Positions 10,901 through 18,655 of a stretch of 64,000 nucleotides of DNA are shown here, one piece after another. Origin of the DNA: Sansalvadorimonas sp965243775 (GTDB taxonomy: Bacteria > Pseudomonadota > Gammaproteobacteria > Pseudomonadales > Endozoicomonadaceae). Under the pieces are notes generated by a model that was not told the DNA's origin, did not search any database, and worked only from the letters and a program-made list of their open reading frames with translations. Both the position numbers and the translations under genes were made by a program. Location: assembly GCA_965243775.1 (NCBI GenBank), contig CBDEWF010000037.1, positions 1 to 64,000 of the forward strand, written 5' to 3'. Numbering within the stretch: the first letter of the stretch is position 1; every line of letters begins with the position of its first letter.

Positions 10901-13900
10901 ATGGAGAAGAGATAAGCGTTGAGAAACCTTTTGCTAGCATGCCTGATTCCAGTCAAACTGATACAAAAAAAAATAAGGAGAAGGAAAATGATTTAACTGG
11001 GCCTGATGGTCACTCGGCCTCTGCTACCAAAGAGAAAAATATATCAAAGAAAGCTGTTAGTTATAAACCTGATGCTAAAGTTGATATTAATGCTGAAGCT
11101 ACTCAAAATGTATCTGGAAATCTAAAAAAAGCTTCCCATGAGGTTGATGAAAACTTTGTACCTTTAACTAGAAACTCGACAGATAAACCAGATCAGTCTC
11201 CGTTAAAAAATAAAGAAAACCCTGCTGCTGAAGAAAATAAGACCAATGATGGGACAGAACAACTGACAATACATTTGGAAAAGCTGACAGTTAATGAGCA
11301 GGCTGATGGTCTTCCTGATCATGAAGCTCATCTTGGCAAAGCGCTTCGAATTCTTGGCGTTGGTAATAAAACAAAACCAGGAGCTATTTCAGTAAAGAAT
11401 GTTTCAAATGAAACTATCCGTCGGGCTGTAGATGCTTTGGATTTGTGCAAGGCACTGGGAGAGTGTCGGCTATTGCGATCTTCGTTATCTGCTGTTCTTC
11501 TGCGACGAAAAGGCTGGATGGCCGTTAATTCCAAACATCTTGCCATGTGGACGGTTCAGGTGGTTGCTCCCCTTATGGAGCTGGCTGATGATTATTATCC
11601 TGCAGCAGAAATGCTGGTAAGAATTTTACCAACTCTAAACATCAAGAGAGAATTTAATATATTCCTCCATTATCCTTACTTAATTAAGCTATTTCATTAT
11701 TGGAAAGGGAGAAAAGACATAGCTGTCTTTCATGTATCGCCAGATGAGATTTTGGCTGAATATACCAGAGCCCATCAAACGTTTCGGAATAATATAAAAG
11801 GTGTTTCTACACCAAAATATCAGACAACTGGAAATACTGATATGGCACAACTTTGGCGAGTTGCCTTTCAGGTATTTGCGCAAGGAGGAGAGCGATATAT
11901 GACCTGGGGGCCGATTATAATTAGTACAAGCGACTCTTTAGGAATAGATAATGATTTTGACAGGTTGTGGGGACTGTTGTTTGCAATTATGCAAAGTGCT
12001 TTTAGCTCAGAAAGCCTACAAGAACATGGAATATTATTAAGAGATGCTATTTCTAAATTTAAAACCAAAGAGCCTGGTGATGATGCCTTAATGCGGATGA
12101 AATTTAACATGAAGTTTAAAGAAGGACTTCATTATGTTAATTTTCTTACTGGCATTTATGATTCAGATGTTCTGATGGTATTTGCACTTTCAAAATTTAA
12201 TTTGAAATGGCTGAAAACGATAGAAGAAGGATTGGAAACAACTTTTTTCCTAAAGTCTTTGGATAGTAATGTACGACAAGAGGTCATTCCTGTACTGATG
12301 GCAAGGGTCTGGTCTCTTTATCAAAGACCAGACCTTTTGAGAGAGGTTGCTCATTATTATGAAAAGAGAGATGGAAAAGATAAATCAGTTGCTGCTTTTT
12401 ATCTTAATAAACTGGCTGAAAAGTGGGAATCATCCACTGGTTCTAACAAAAAGGAACCTCCTTCAAAATACAGTCAATATTCATCGGCTTTAAGCCATGT
12501 GGGGCAAGCTGATTTTATACTGCCTCAGGAGGATGATGGCAGTTCAGAGAAGTGTGAAAAAGAAGAAGTTAGTCAAGTCATCACATCACTGGATCAAATA
12601 ACAGGAGTTAAACATCACCTTGAAGATGGTGGGCTACCTGAGAGCCGGCTTGCAAAATATCAATCACCTAATCGCAAATATTTAGCAGACTGGATTTTGT
12701 GGGAAGTTATCAAAGGTATGAAGCCAACAATAGTTACCTACTTCCCTTCGAAAAGAAAGGTGCTTAGGCTTCACTGGTGCTTCTCACCAGATCTTAACAG
12801 TCAAGAAGATCAAAAAAAGATGAAAAATTTGTTAAGATCATCCCGGTTAGGCAGTGGTATTGCCGATCTGGTTCTTGCCTTGTGTTACTCGACCGATAGT
12901 CAAGAAGCAACAGCAGCAGTCAGAACATTGAATCCAACCCGGGGTGTGAAAATTATGCTTCACCTGCGCAGGGCGGCACTGCGAGGACAGGTGCAGGCAT
13001 TTGGCTGGATGTTTCAGATAATGATAAATAATCCGTCTTGGGCAGATGTAGCAGGACTGCTATCTCTTGCTGTCAATGGGTTTTCTTCAGAGCAGGCGTC
13101 AATGGTAATGCCAATTGAATTGATAAGTGGTGAGAAAAGGAAACCGGGAGAGCGAATATACAGTACATCTCCAGGCTACATTCAGTTTACTGATAATGCT
13201 GAACTGGCAGAAGCTTTGGTGAAAATAGGAAAGGAAAAAAACTCTTCAGACCAGTGCGCGATAATGATGCCATTGCTCGAGCGAGTACTTTCCAGAGCTA
13301 CGACCGAACTGCCGAAAACTAATCTAAGAGAAGAATACTCTAGAAGAGTTTTACTTCTCCGCTCTCTAGCCCGTCAGATACCATGCCCTTTATGTGAACT
13401 TTCAAATGATTTGAAGGTGTTGCCTCAACGATTATCTATTCAACCTTTTAGGCTGTTAAAGGATGAAGCAGGAGATGCGGTAAAAACAATTTTTCAATCA
13501 TGTGATGATTATGAGCAGTTTGAAGACAGAGCGGTCGATTCCATAAATGATACGGCTCAAATAGTTGAACTTATGTTAAGGGTAAAGGGCAATTGGCCTG
13601 CTTTTTGTGAACTATGGGAAATATGGAGTGATGAAACAGAAAAATACTATAGCTCTTCTTGTCAGAAGGAAGATGTCGATGAAGAGTTCTTTGAGATAAT
13701 CTCAGGGACAGGGGCACTTTCTGGCCTATCTTCAGTGGTTATGGCCTTGCGCCTTAATGAGTATAAAAAAGAACTTGTCAGTTATAATTATTTTTCACAA
13801 AAGGAGTTGGATCATTGGATCAAGCACCTGCTTTGGCGGGGAGTTGAGCTGGGCAGTGCTGATGCTGCCAAATACTGGTTTGAGTGGTATGGGGCAGAGA

Positions 13901-15630
13901 ATGAACCAGGAATGGCTCGTCTTGCCGTAAACCGTTATATTGAAAAGATTAAAAAACTTCCTAAGATCACTGATAAGAACGGGGGTACTCTGGTAAAGCT
14001 CGCGACTATGGCACATAAGATTGGAGCTGAGGATTTATTGGATGATGTCAGAAAGTTTATCCTGACCCTTAATTTAGAAAATATTAATAAAAAAGATAAA
14101 ACTAACATCCAAAAGTTACTTGATCTAGATATTATTTCTTCATCTGTTGTTCGTCTTCTTCTTGATTTAGTTGATTCTGAATTAATACGATCTTCAGAAA
14201 ATATTGTTAATGAAATTGTATTGGAAACGCTTCACTACAAAGAGATATCGCTTGCTCAAACAGCAGATAATTTAACGATATTAAAGGAGTCGAATCCTGG
14301 CCAGTTAGAAAGGGATAATGCTGAGCTAGCAGTGGGAAATGTATTAGTATCACTTGCTTGTACTATTCCCCATATAGTCACGGATAAAATTTATAGGTTA
14401 CCTCCTGAATTTGTTATTACAAAGCTCATAGAGCCTTTTCTGTCTAAGGCTTTCGAGTTAGGAAATAAAAAAGCAGCCTATATTATGGCAGTTATCAATA
14501 AAAATGAACTGTCATCCTTAAAAAGGCCAATAGAAAAAGTTGGAGCTTGTTGGTTAGAAAAAGTACTTATACCCCTGGCTTTATCTTCGGAAAACAATTC
14601 CAGCGCAAGGAGGCATTTGGCACATGTCTTGTTGTCTTATCCAGATTTGCGCCATTTGCCAACTCTTGTGACACTGTACTGTTCAGGTGATGAAGAAAGT
14701 GAGGGCATGACCTCTGAACAGTTTCCTTACTTTATCGATGAAGATGATGAAGAGATGAACGAACAGTTAGTACAACTCATGATGGAGTTGGCAAATCTTG
14801 GCAAAAGTGCAGCTCAAGATCCAGGGGGCAATCAGCCGGAGGATATTCAGTTGATGGCGGCACACAGACATCTATATGGAGTCCCTGAAGATAAACGGCT
14901 GCAGTATGCCCAGTCGGCTGATGTGATAATCAATCGTAATCTCACCGAGTACAGTCTGCATAGACATGATTGGGAGTACCTGAAATCTGAGGTGCAGGTG
15001 TGTATGGAAATTTGTCAATCCCAAGAAGGACAGATAGATTTGGCAACTTCGATTGAGGAAATCAAAAAATATCTCGTTGCAGGCAATACCAATTATAATT
15101 TGAAGCTTCTTGATTTTATCATGAGTAAAAAAAATCTTGATGGGAGTGACTTGCTTGAGATGGAACATATAGTTTTCACTGCTTTTTTAATAGAAGATCA
15201 GATTCCAGACTCCATGGGTATTCTGCCTGTCCAGCTGTTCTGTCTGAGTTCAACTTTTTTCCATGAACCCAGAAGATTACTGAAACTGGCTCTTGCTTAT
15301 ATAAGAGCAGCAAAAGAAAAAAATTTATCCATTGAAGCTGCTGAACAAAAAGCGCTTTATTTATTCCAGCGCGCAGCAGACTGGGGAGAGGAATTTGGTC
15401 ATCATGCACTGTGCAATTACTGGAAAGAACGTAATCCTAATATTTATAGGGATCATATCTGGAAATATGGAAGATATGTTTATAACCTCGCTTCTGCACG
15501 TGGTGAAGCTATGCCTCTAATGATTTGGTATCGTAGTTATGCTAAATCATTAAATAATACCGACTCTGATTTAGAAAAGGCCTCTGATTACTTTATTAAA
15601 AAAATTTATAGAAAAATAGCCTTGAAATAG
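7981..15630 (+). CDS. Giant exported protein with N-terminal OTU-like cysteine-protease domain and Sel1-like C-terminal repeats
   Basis: The frame is open from a TTG at 7912 (2,572 residues), but the ATG at 7981 is the better start; neither has a strong Shine-Dalgarno. A signal-like segment (RSRWKLLITFYLMLIF, then S-F-G-A) precedes the mature protein. Numbering from 7912, an OTU-like domain follows at ~135-305: N-G-L-C with candidate nucleophile Cys146, and a candidate catalytic His297 in Q-P-H-F-N-A. OTU proteases cleave ubiquitin chains; catalysis here is inferred from motif spacing only. Then come Lys-rich low-complexity segments, including a K-rich run near nt 10105-10130 and a VVEET(K) repeat at nt 9949-10005. 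The long helical C-terminus resembles the upstream paralogue, with matching blocks near nt 12690-12890 and 13800-15600. It is A/T-rich and 178 bp downstream of its paralogue. Probably a secreted effector-like protein. Confidence 0.8.
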   Translation: MLVFAFPRTRTLCFLHSRSRWKLLITFYLMLIFLAPESFGASRHEKKSWKRHLPDKPLIKPGQLSDFSDSDNVSCPSVKPGRVSTLKQFVLTASGKASSALSTEGIIRKLGRKEENMPGNGLCMVDSVAVQSSTYQFRAAGRVLLSEKVASYWKEKRGSDEFKLYDEYVKKESIDRVGLEEQIRLFQKLANPDAPVKDLDEITLTLTARALSVPITLFCPMGTRQADSVFVVFPEDEPCIKQMEVDDYLRQSDSSLAKENDIMLIVSTLGGQPHFNALVMRDYLSKDQEYYQLESELTARKKIMEQDGFIKLLKVREKTYRETEFIHDSGTFRAIMKLISDLMMPESHSVSEPDTVETEFAQPIKKSFKKRNKRRALAEKRILQEKSDELIRLLEEQRKLDEHQQKTIKEASKKAAVVFAKAMEKDVGLMDLNHNDNLSGTSSSVVEENMKEVSSSVVNRKRKKSKMEKVKKNEQYTKLLAKSVSIKNTKVSMDDETEEAEEKCSQSYPDSSSDVHLKKIPQITLDTIPPPSIQEHDRNCLREGIADRVENQLASSGSSLASLELNIKNMTLDADPPLKEGDVQSLVTTTDKDDIPVSGHAGNIKSHEIYSALSQFDELTDGNEAEKDNKLSTASISVLDLNDNNDNDENDVVGETDIVEETKVVEETKVVEETEGKVNQEATAEPQDDPHTEIPVLQDDSITTESKAKKKKKKKTKNKSDIENRPNPDSPDKAAVKENNLLEEQLVTVVDEARKRFKKRKKLKEASLIIFYLRDLLGLLDASYCRDHLSSQFASKLDDFIVFVINTHPDCTYTNVLLWLQLDFRKLLTGSVIRIDGEQKNRNPLFVTKNSYEKNSKVIGKLKEKALDFIQSPTSLSSQSLSIKPLLQHLVIGEEWEGLFEKFRNIICNVSSFAKLHPTWLPIYSMYGVRATGKNVLLVAPDGNAIFLMLQSLNFNELVPDFVKSAPSVHIYYDGEEISVEKPFASMPDSSQTDTKKNKEKENDLTGPDGHSASATKEKNISKKAVSYKPDAKVDINAEATQNVSGNLKKASHEVDENFVPLTRNSTDKPDQSPLKNKENPAAEENKTNDGTEQLTIHLEKLTVNEQADGLPDHEAHLGKALRILGVGNKTKPGAISVKNVSNETIRRAVDALDLCKALGECRLLRSSLSAVLLRRKGWMAVNSKHLAMWTVQVVAPLMELADDYYPAAEMLVRILPTLNIKREFNIFLHYPYLIKLFHYWKGRKDIAVFHVSPDEILAEYTRAHQTFRNNIKGVSTPKYQTTGNTDMAQLWRVAFQVFAQGGERYMTWGPIIISTSDSLGIDNDFDRLWGLLFAIMQSAFSSESLQEHGILLRDAISKFKTKEPGDDALMRMKFNMKFKEGLHYVNFLTGIYDSDVLMVFALSKFNLKWLKTIEEGLETTFFLKSLDSNVRQEVIPVLMARVWSLYQRPDLLREVAHYYEKRDGKDKSVAAFYLNKLAEKWESSTGSNKKEPPSKYSQYSSALSHVGQADFILPQEDDGSSEKCEKEEVSQVITSLDQITGVKHHLEDGGLPESRLAKYQSPNRKYLADWILWEVIKGMKPTIVTYFPSKRKVLRLHWCFSPDLNSQEDQKKMKNLLRSSRLGSGIADLVLALCYSTDSQEATAAVRTLNPTRGVKIMLHLRRAALRGQVQAFGWMFQIMINNPSWADVAGLLSLAVNGFSSEQASMVMPIELISGEKRKPGERIYSTSPGYIQFTDNAELAEALVKIGKEKNSSDQCAIMMPLLERVLSRATTELPKTNLREEYSRRVLLLRSLARQIPCPLCELSNDLKVLPQRLSIQPFRLLKDEAGDAVKTIFQSCDDYEQFEDRAVDSINDTAQIVELMLRVKGNWPAFCELWEIWSDETEKYYSSSCQKEDVDEEFFEIISGTGALSGLSSVVMALRLNEYKKELVSYNYFSQKELDHWIKHLLWRGVELGSADAAKYWFEWYGAENEPGMARLAVNRYIEKIKKLPKITDKNGGTLVKLATMAHKIGAEDLLDDVRKFILTLNLENINKKDKTNIQKLLDLDIISSSVVRLLLDLVDSELIRSSENIVNEIVLETLHYKEISLAQTADNLTILKESNPGQLERDNAELAVGNVLVSLACTIPHIVTDKIYRLPPEFVITKLIEPFLSKAFELGNKKAAYIMAVINKNELSSLKRPIEKVGACWLEKVLIPLALSSENNSSARRHLAHVLLSYPDLRHLPTLVTLYCSGDEESEGMTSEQFPYFIDEDDEEMNEQLVQLMMELANLGKSAAQDPGGNQPEDIQLMAAHRHLYGVPEDKRLQYAQSADVIINRNLTEYSLHRHDWEYLKSEVQVCMEICQSQEGQIDLATSIEEIKKYLVAGNTNYNLKLLDFIMSKKNLDGSDLLEMEHIVFTAFLIEDQIPDSMGILPVQLFCLSSTFFHEPRRLLKLALAYIRAAKEKNLSIEAAEQKALYLFQRAADWGEEFGHHALCNYWKERNPNIYRDHIWKYGRYVYNLASARGEAMPLMIWYRSYAKSLNNTDSDLEKASDYFIKKIYRKIALK

Positions 15631-15639
15631 TTGATCATC

Positions 15640-17211
15640 TCAGAATAGAACGATTCCATCTCGGCTCTCCAAGTACTGTCCATCATGTACTTTTTCTCTT
15701 CCATTGATATATAACCAGCTTAAGCCCAGGGCGCATCTATCAGGCTGATCAAGAGTTGACTGGTCAGAAAATTCTGGTGAAAAGATGGTAATATCAGCTT
15801 TCATGCCTTTCTGAATTAAGCCACGGTTGTGCAAACCTATAACTTTCGCGGTAGCCCCTGTCATCTTGCGGATAGCCTGCTCCAGTGTAAGGGTCTTTCT
15901 GCTCAGGGCATAGTGCCCAACAACCCGGGCAAAGGTACCAAACACTCTTGGATGTGGCTGCCCACCCAAAAGAGTATCTGAACCAATAATACCCCTTGGA
16001 TGTTTAAGAATCCGGACGACCAGGTCTTCATCCATATAATGATCAATCATCCGTACCTGGCCCTGTTCACGAATCAGCAGATCCAGCATAAAGCTGACAG
16101 GATCTGTTCCGGTGATATTGGCGCCCTGACTGATACTGAGCCCAATATACTTTTGAGCCTGCTCAGACTCAACATCGGCAATTCGGATATTGTTCCACCC
16201 TACGAGGGCAGGAAGGTTATCCCAGGGAAGTGATGACGGTGGTGTGATAGCTTCAGTGAACCAGTCTTTCACTGATTTTCGTACCGAAGGCTGCTTCAGA
16301 TCTTTCAGAACCTCCCGGTAATTTCTGCCATTAAAAAGCGGTGGAGGAAGAACAGAAAACAGTGTTGTACTGCCGTAGTTATAGGGATATTGGTCAAAGG
16401 TAAAGCGATGTCTTTCAATCCGATCAAGAATCGCTGACAGCTTGCCGGCATTGCGATGGCCAATCAGCTTCAAGTGCGAGATATGAAGCTGGCATCCTGT
16501 CCGGGTAGCGATGTCGGCAATATGATCAAACGCGCCAAGTATGTCATCACTTTCACTGCGTATATGAACCGCAACCGGACGGCCATATTTTGCAGCTACC
16601 TTCATGACAACTGTCAATTCTTCTGTATTGGCGAACAGGGCCGGATGATAAATTAATCCCAGGCTTAAACCCAACGCCCCTTCCTGGAAGCATTGCGCTG
16701 TCATATCAGAGAGTGTGTCCAACTGACTGGAATCAAGAGGGGTACTGTTATCTCCTGCAATTAAATAACGAAGAACTCCATGGGGTACAAAAGAACCAAG
16801 ATTACTTTCCAGCCCATACCTTCTTAGGGAATCAAAATATTCTGCAAAAGATTGCCAACTCCATTGCACATCAGGGTTGCCAATAATCAGCCTTTTTCTG
16901 AACTCTTCACGTTTCTCTTTTGGAACAGGCGCAACCCCAAGCCCACACTGGCCTACAATCTCTGTGGTGACACCCTGCATGATTTTGGGTTTTAGACCTG
17001 TTTCCATAAAGTTAGCCAGGTCTGTATGGGTATGGGGATCAATAAAGCCAGGAGTTACATACTGACCCTTGGCATAAATAATCTCATCTGCCCGCTCGTT
17101 TATTACAGCTGCAACTTTAATAATCGTATCGTCTTCAATCAGAATATCAGCTTGAGATGGCGGGGTACCAGAACCATCAATCACCATGCCTTTCCTGATA
17201 AGAGTTCGCAT
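15640..17211 (-). CDS. N-acyl-D-amino-acid deacylase (D-aminoacylase family amidohydrolase)
   Basis: A 523-residue amidohydrolase-fold enzyme predicted to release D-amino acids from N-acyl-D-amino acids. Visible hallmarks are the PGFIDPHTHTDL motif with metal-ligand candidates His60 and His62, the VGQCG motif with Cys89 (the bridging cysteine position typical of D-aminoacylases), His in AVHIRSE, His in LHISHLK, and a G-S-D-T motif near residue 410. The length fits the family, usually 480-530 residues. There is no signal peptide, so it is probably cytoplasmic. The end lies 10 bp from the convergent giant gene, so there is little room for a terminator between them. Upstream is a small inverted-repeat element and a regulator on the same strand. 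The exact substrate cannot be read from sequence. Confidence 0.88.
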   Translation of the reverse strand: MRTLIRKGMVIDGSGTPPSQADILIEDDTIIKVAAVINERADEIIYAKGQYVTPGFIDPHTHTDLANFMETGLKPKIMQGVTTEIVGQCGLGVAPVPKEKREEFRKRLIIGNPDVQWSWQSFAEYFDSLRRYGLESNLGSFVPHGVLRYLIAGDNSTPLDSSQLDTLSDMTAQCFQEGALGLSLGLIYHPALFANTEELTVVMKVAAKYGRPVAVHIRSESDDILGAFDHIADIATRTGCQLHISHLKLIGHRNAGKLSAILDRIERHRFTFDQYPYNYGSTTLFSVLPPPLFNGRNYREVLKDLKQPSVRKSVKDWFTEAITPPSSLPWDNLPALVGWNNIRIADVESEQAQKYIGLSISQGANITGTDPVSFMLDLLIREQGQVRMIDHYMDEDLVVRILKHPRGIIGSDTLLGGQPHPRVFGTFARVVGHYALSRKTLTLEQAIRKMTGATAKVIGLHNRGLIQKGMKADITIFSPEFSDQSTLDQPDRCALGLSWLYINGREKVHDGQYLESRDGIVLF

Positions 17212-17304
17212 AGATTTTTGACCAGCGTTGTGAGATTTATCTGATTCTCATTCTTTTGAGTTATTGGGTTGCTGATAATTATCAAGAAAACTGTGAATGT
17301 CCTA

Positions 17305-17466
17305 GGGCCTGTCGGACTTAACGCTAACCTACTGCGAAAAAGCCGGATTTGGCCATTTTTTAGAACCACTTTCGTCAAATAGAACCACTATTCTCCTCAA
17401 GTGTTTCTAAAAACTGGCTCAAACCGGACTTTTTCTCGCTACGGTTGGTTAAGTCCGACAGGCTCC
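17305..17466. mobile_element. Small inverted-repeat element (MITE-like), 162 bp, flanked by TA/CTAG
   Basis: Both ends carry GCCTGTCGGACTTAAC in inverted orientation: left GGGCCTGTCGG..., right the complement with one extra base. Similarity continues inward (GCGAAAAAGCCGG against GAGAAAAAGTCCGG). The element is bounded by TA (17303-17304 and 17467-17468) within CTAG on both sides, consistent with a TA or CTAG target duplication. It has no coding capacity. Its terminal GGGCCTGT resembles the element at 62636-62899, so both may be mobilised by the same transposase family; that is inference. Confidence 0.75.
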
Positions 17467-17484
17467 TAGGTTTTAGAATAAAAT

Positions 17485-18111
17485 TTACAGAGGAATTATG
17501 GAGTAAGCGCAGCGGCGGGCTCCATGGATAATGTGTTCCAGTCTTTTCACTTCAGCAAAGTCTTTAAACAATCTTTGGAAAAGTTCCAGTTCTGACCGGC
17601 AGAGGTTCTGGCAGGCTGTGGCAGCTGCACAGATGGGGCAGTGATTTTCCAGAAATAGAAAACCGGTCTCTGCTCTTTCGTAATCAGCCATATAGCCTTC
17701 GTCGGAACGAACCTGCACAAGGGATTTAATTTTATTCTCCAGGCTTCTCTCTTTGTTCAGTCGATCCCGGTAGAGTGTTTCAGCACTGTTGGTTTTGTGG
17801 TCTATCAGCTGATTTAGCCCCTTCTCACCAAACACATCCTTAATGGATATCAGTATCTCAACAGTCAAATTGTCATGACGGTCAGGAAACCTCGAATGTC
17901 CCCTTTCACTCAGTTTCCATACCCGCCTGGGGCGGCCTACCCCCATACGAATATCTTCACTGGATACCAGACCATCAGCCTCCATCTTTTCAAGATGCTG
18001 TCTGGCTCCCATGCTGGTTGTACCCAGGACTTTGCCAAGCTCACTGGCTGTCTTGGGGCCTTCAGTTTTGATTTGCTGAAGGATTCTCTCTGGCGCTTTT
18101 ATAGTTTTCAT
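17485..18111 (-). CDS. Winged-helix transcriptional regulator with cysteine cluster (SufR-like)
   Basis: A 208-residue cytoplasmic regulator. Residues ~8-65 form a winged helix: ASELGKVLGTTSMGARQHLE looks like the recognition region, followed by a wing with GVGRPRRVW. The C-terminal half contains Cys158, Cys161, Cys167, Cys171 and Cys201, a cluster that could hold an iron-sulfur centre or metal. SufR-type repressors have the same layout, but this is not proof of the cofactor. It is divergent from the VOC gene with a 120-bp shared promoter region, so that gene or itself is a likely target. The spacing to the deacylase is interrupted by the small inverted-repeat element. Confidence 0.75.
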   Translation of the reverse strand: MKTIKAPERILQQIKTEGPKTASELGKVLGTTSMGARQHLEKMEADGLVSSEDIRMGVGRPRRVWKLSERGHSRFPDRHDNLTVEILISIKDVFGEKGLNQLIDHKTNSAETLYRDRLNKERSLENKIKSLVQVRSDEGYMADYERAETGFLFLENHCPICAAATACQNLCRSELELFQRLFKDFAEVKRLEHIIHGARRCAYSIIPL

Positions 18112-18231
18112 CGAGGTCAGTATATGGAGAGGAGTCTAGTTAGTAAAATTTTTGCTTTACAAATATCTGGGATGGGTGCAAGCTGAATATGTAAAGAAAA
18201 TAATTGATAAATAAAATAACAAGAGGCAGCT

Positions 18232-18651
18232 ATGGATATCTACATTGAACATGCCAATATCACAGTCAAATCCATTACTGAGTCTGGCCGCCTGCTACAG
18301 GCTGCATTTCCTGCTTTTCGGATCCGGGGTGAGGGTGATTCATTGGATAAACACTGGGTTCATATCGGAGATGATGTGACATATCTAACTCTGAATGAAC
18401 CACTGGAAAAGAGTGGCACACTTCTGGAGAAGGATTACACCCTGTCTGGGTTGAATCATGTTGCATTTGTCGTTGATGATCTGGATGCTGTCAATCAAAG
18501 GCTGCAGGCAGCGGGCTATGCAAATGACGAAAAGTTTCAGGAGGAGAGCAGCACTCGCCGCCGGCATTACTATGTCGATGGCAATGGTCTGGAATGGGAG
18601 TTTGTACAGTATCTGACAGATGATCTCGGAGAGCGTAATCGCTACCTGTGA
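18232..18651 (+). CDS. VOC/glyoxalase-fold protein
   Basis: A 139-residue cytoplasmic protein made of two beta-alpha-beta-beta-beta modules of the vicinal oxygen chelate fold. Candidate metal ligands are His7 (IEHANITV), His76 (GLNHVAFVV) and Glu123 (GLEWEFVQY), the usual positions in lactoylglutathione lyase-like proteins. The start ATG has an AAGAGG ribosome site at good spacing. It is divergent from the SufR-like regulator and ends 4 bp before the convergent end of the next gene. The substrate is unknown: glyoxalase I, fosfomycin-resistance-like and dioxygenase members all share this fold. Confidence 0.8.
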   Translation: MDIYIEHANITVKSITESGRLLQAAFPAFRIRGEGDSLDKHWVHIGDDVTYLTLNEPLEKSGTLLEKDYTLSGLNHVAFVVDDLDAVNQRLQAAGYANDEKFQEESSTRRRHYYVDGNGLEWEFVQYLTDDLGERNRYL

Positions 18652-18655
18652 AAGT

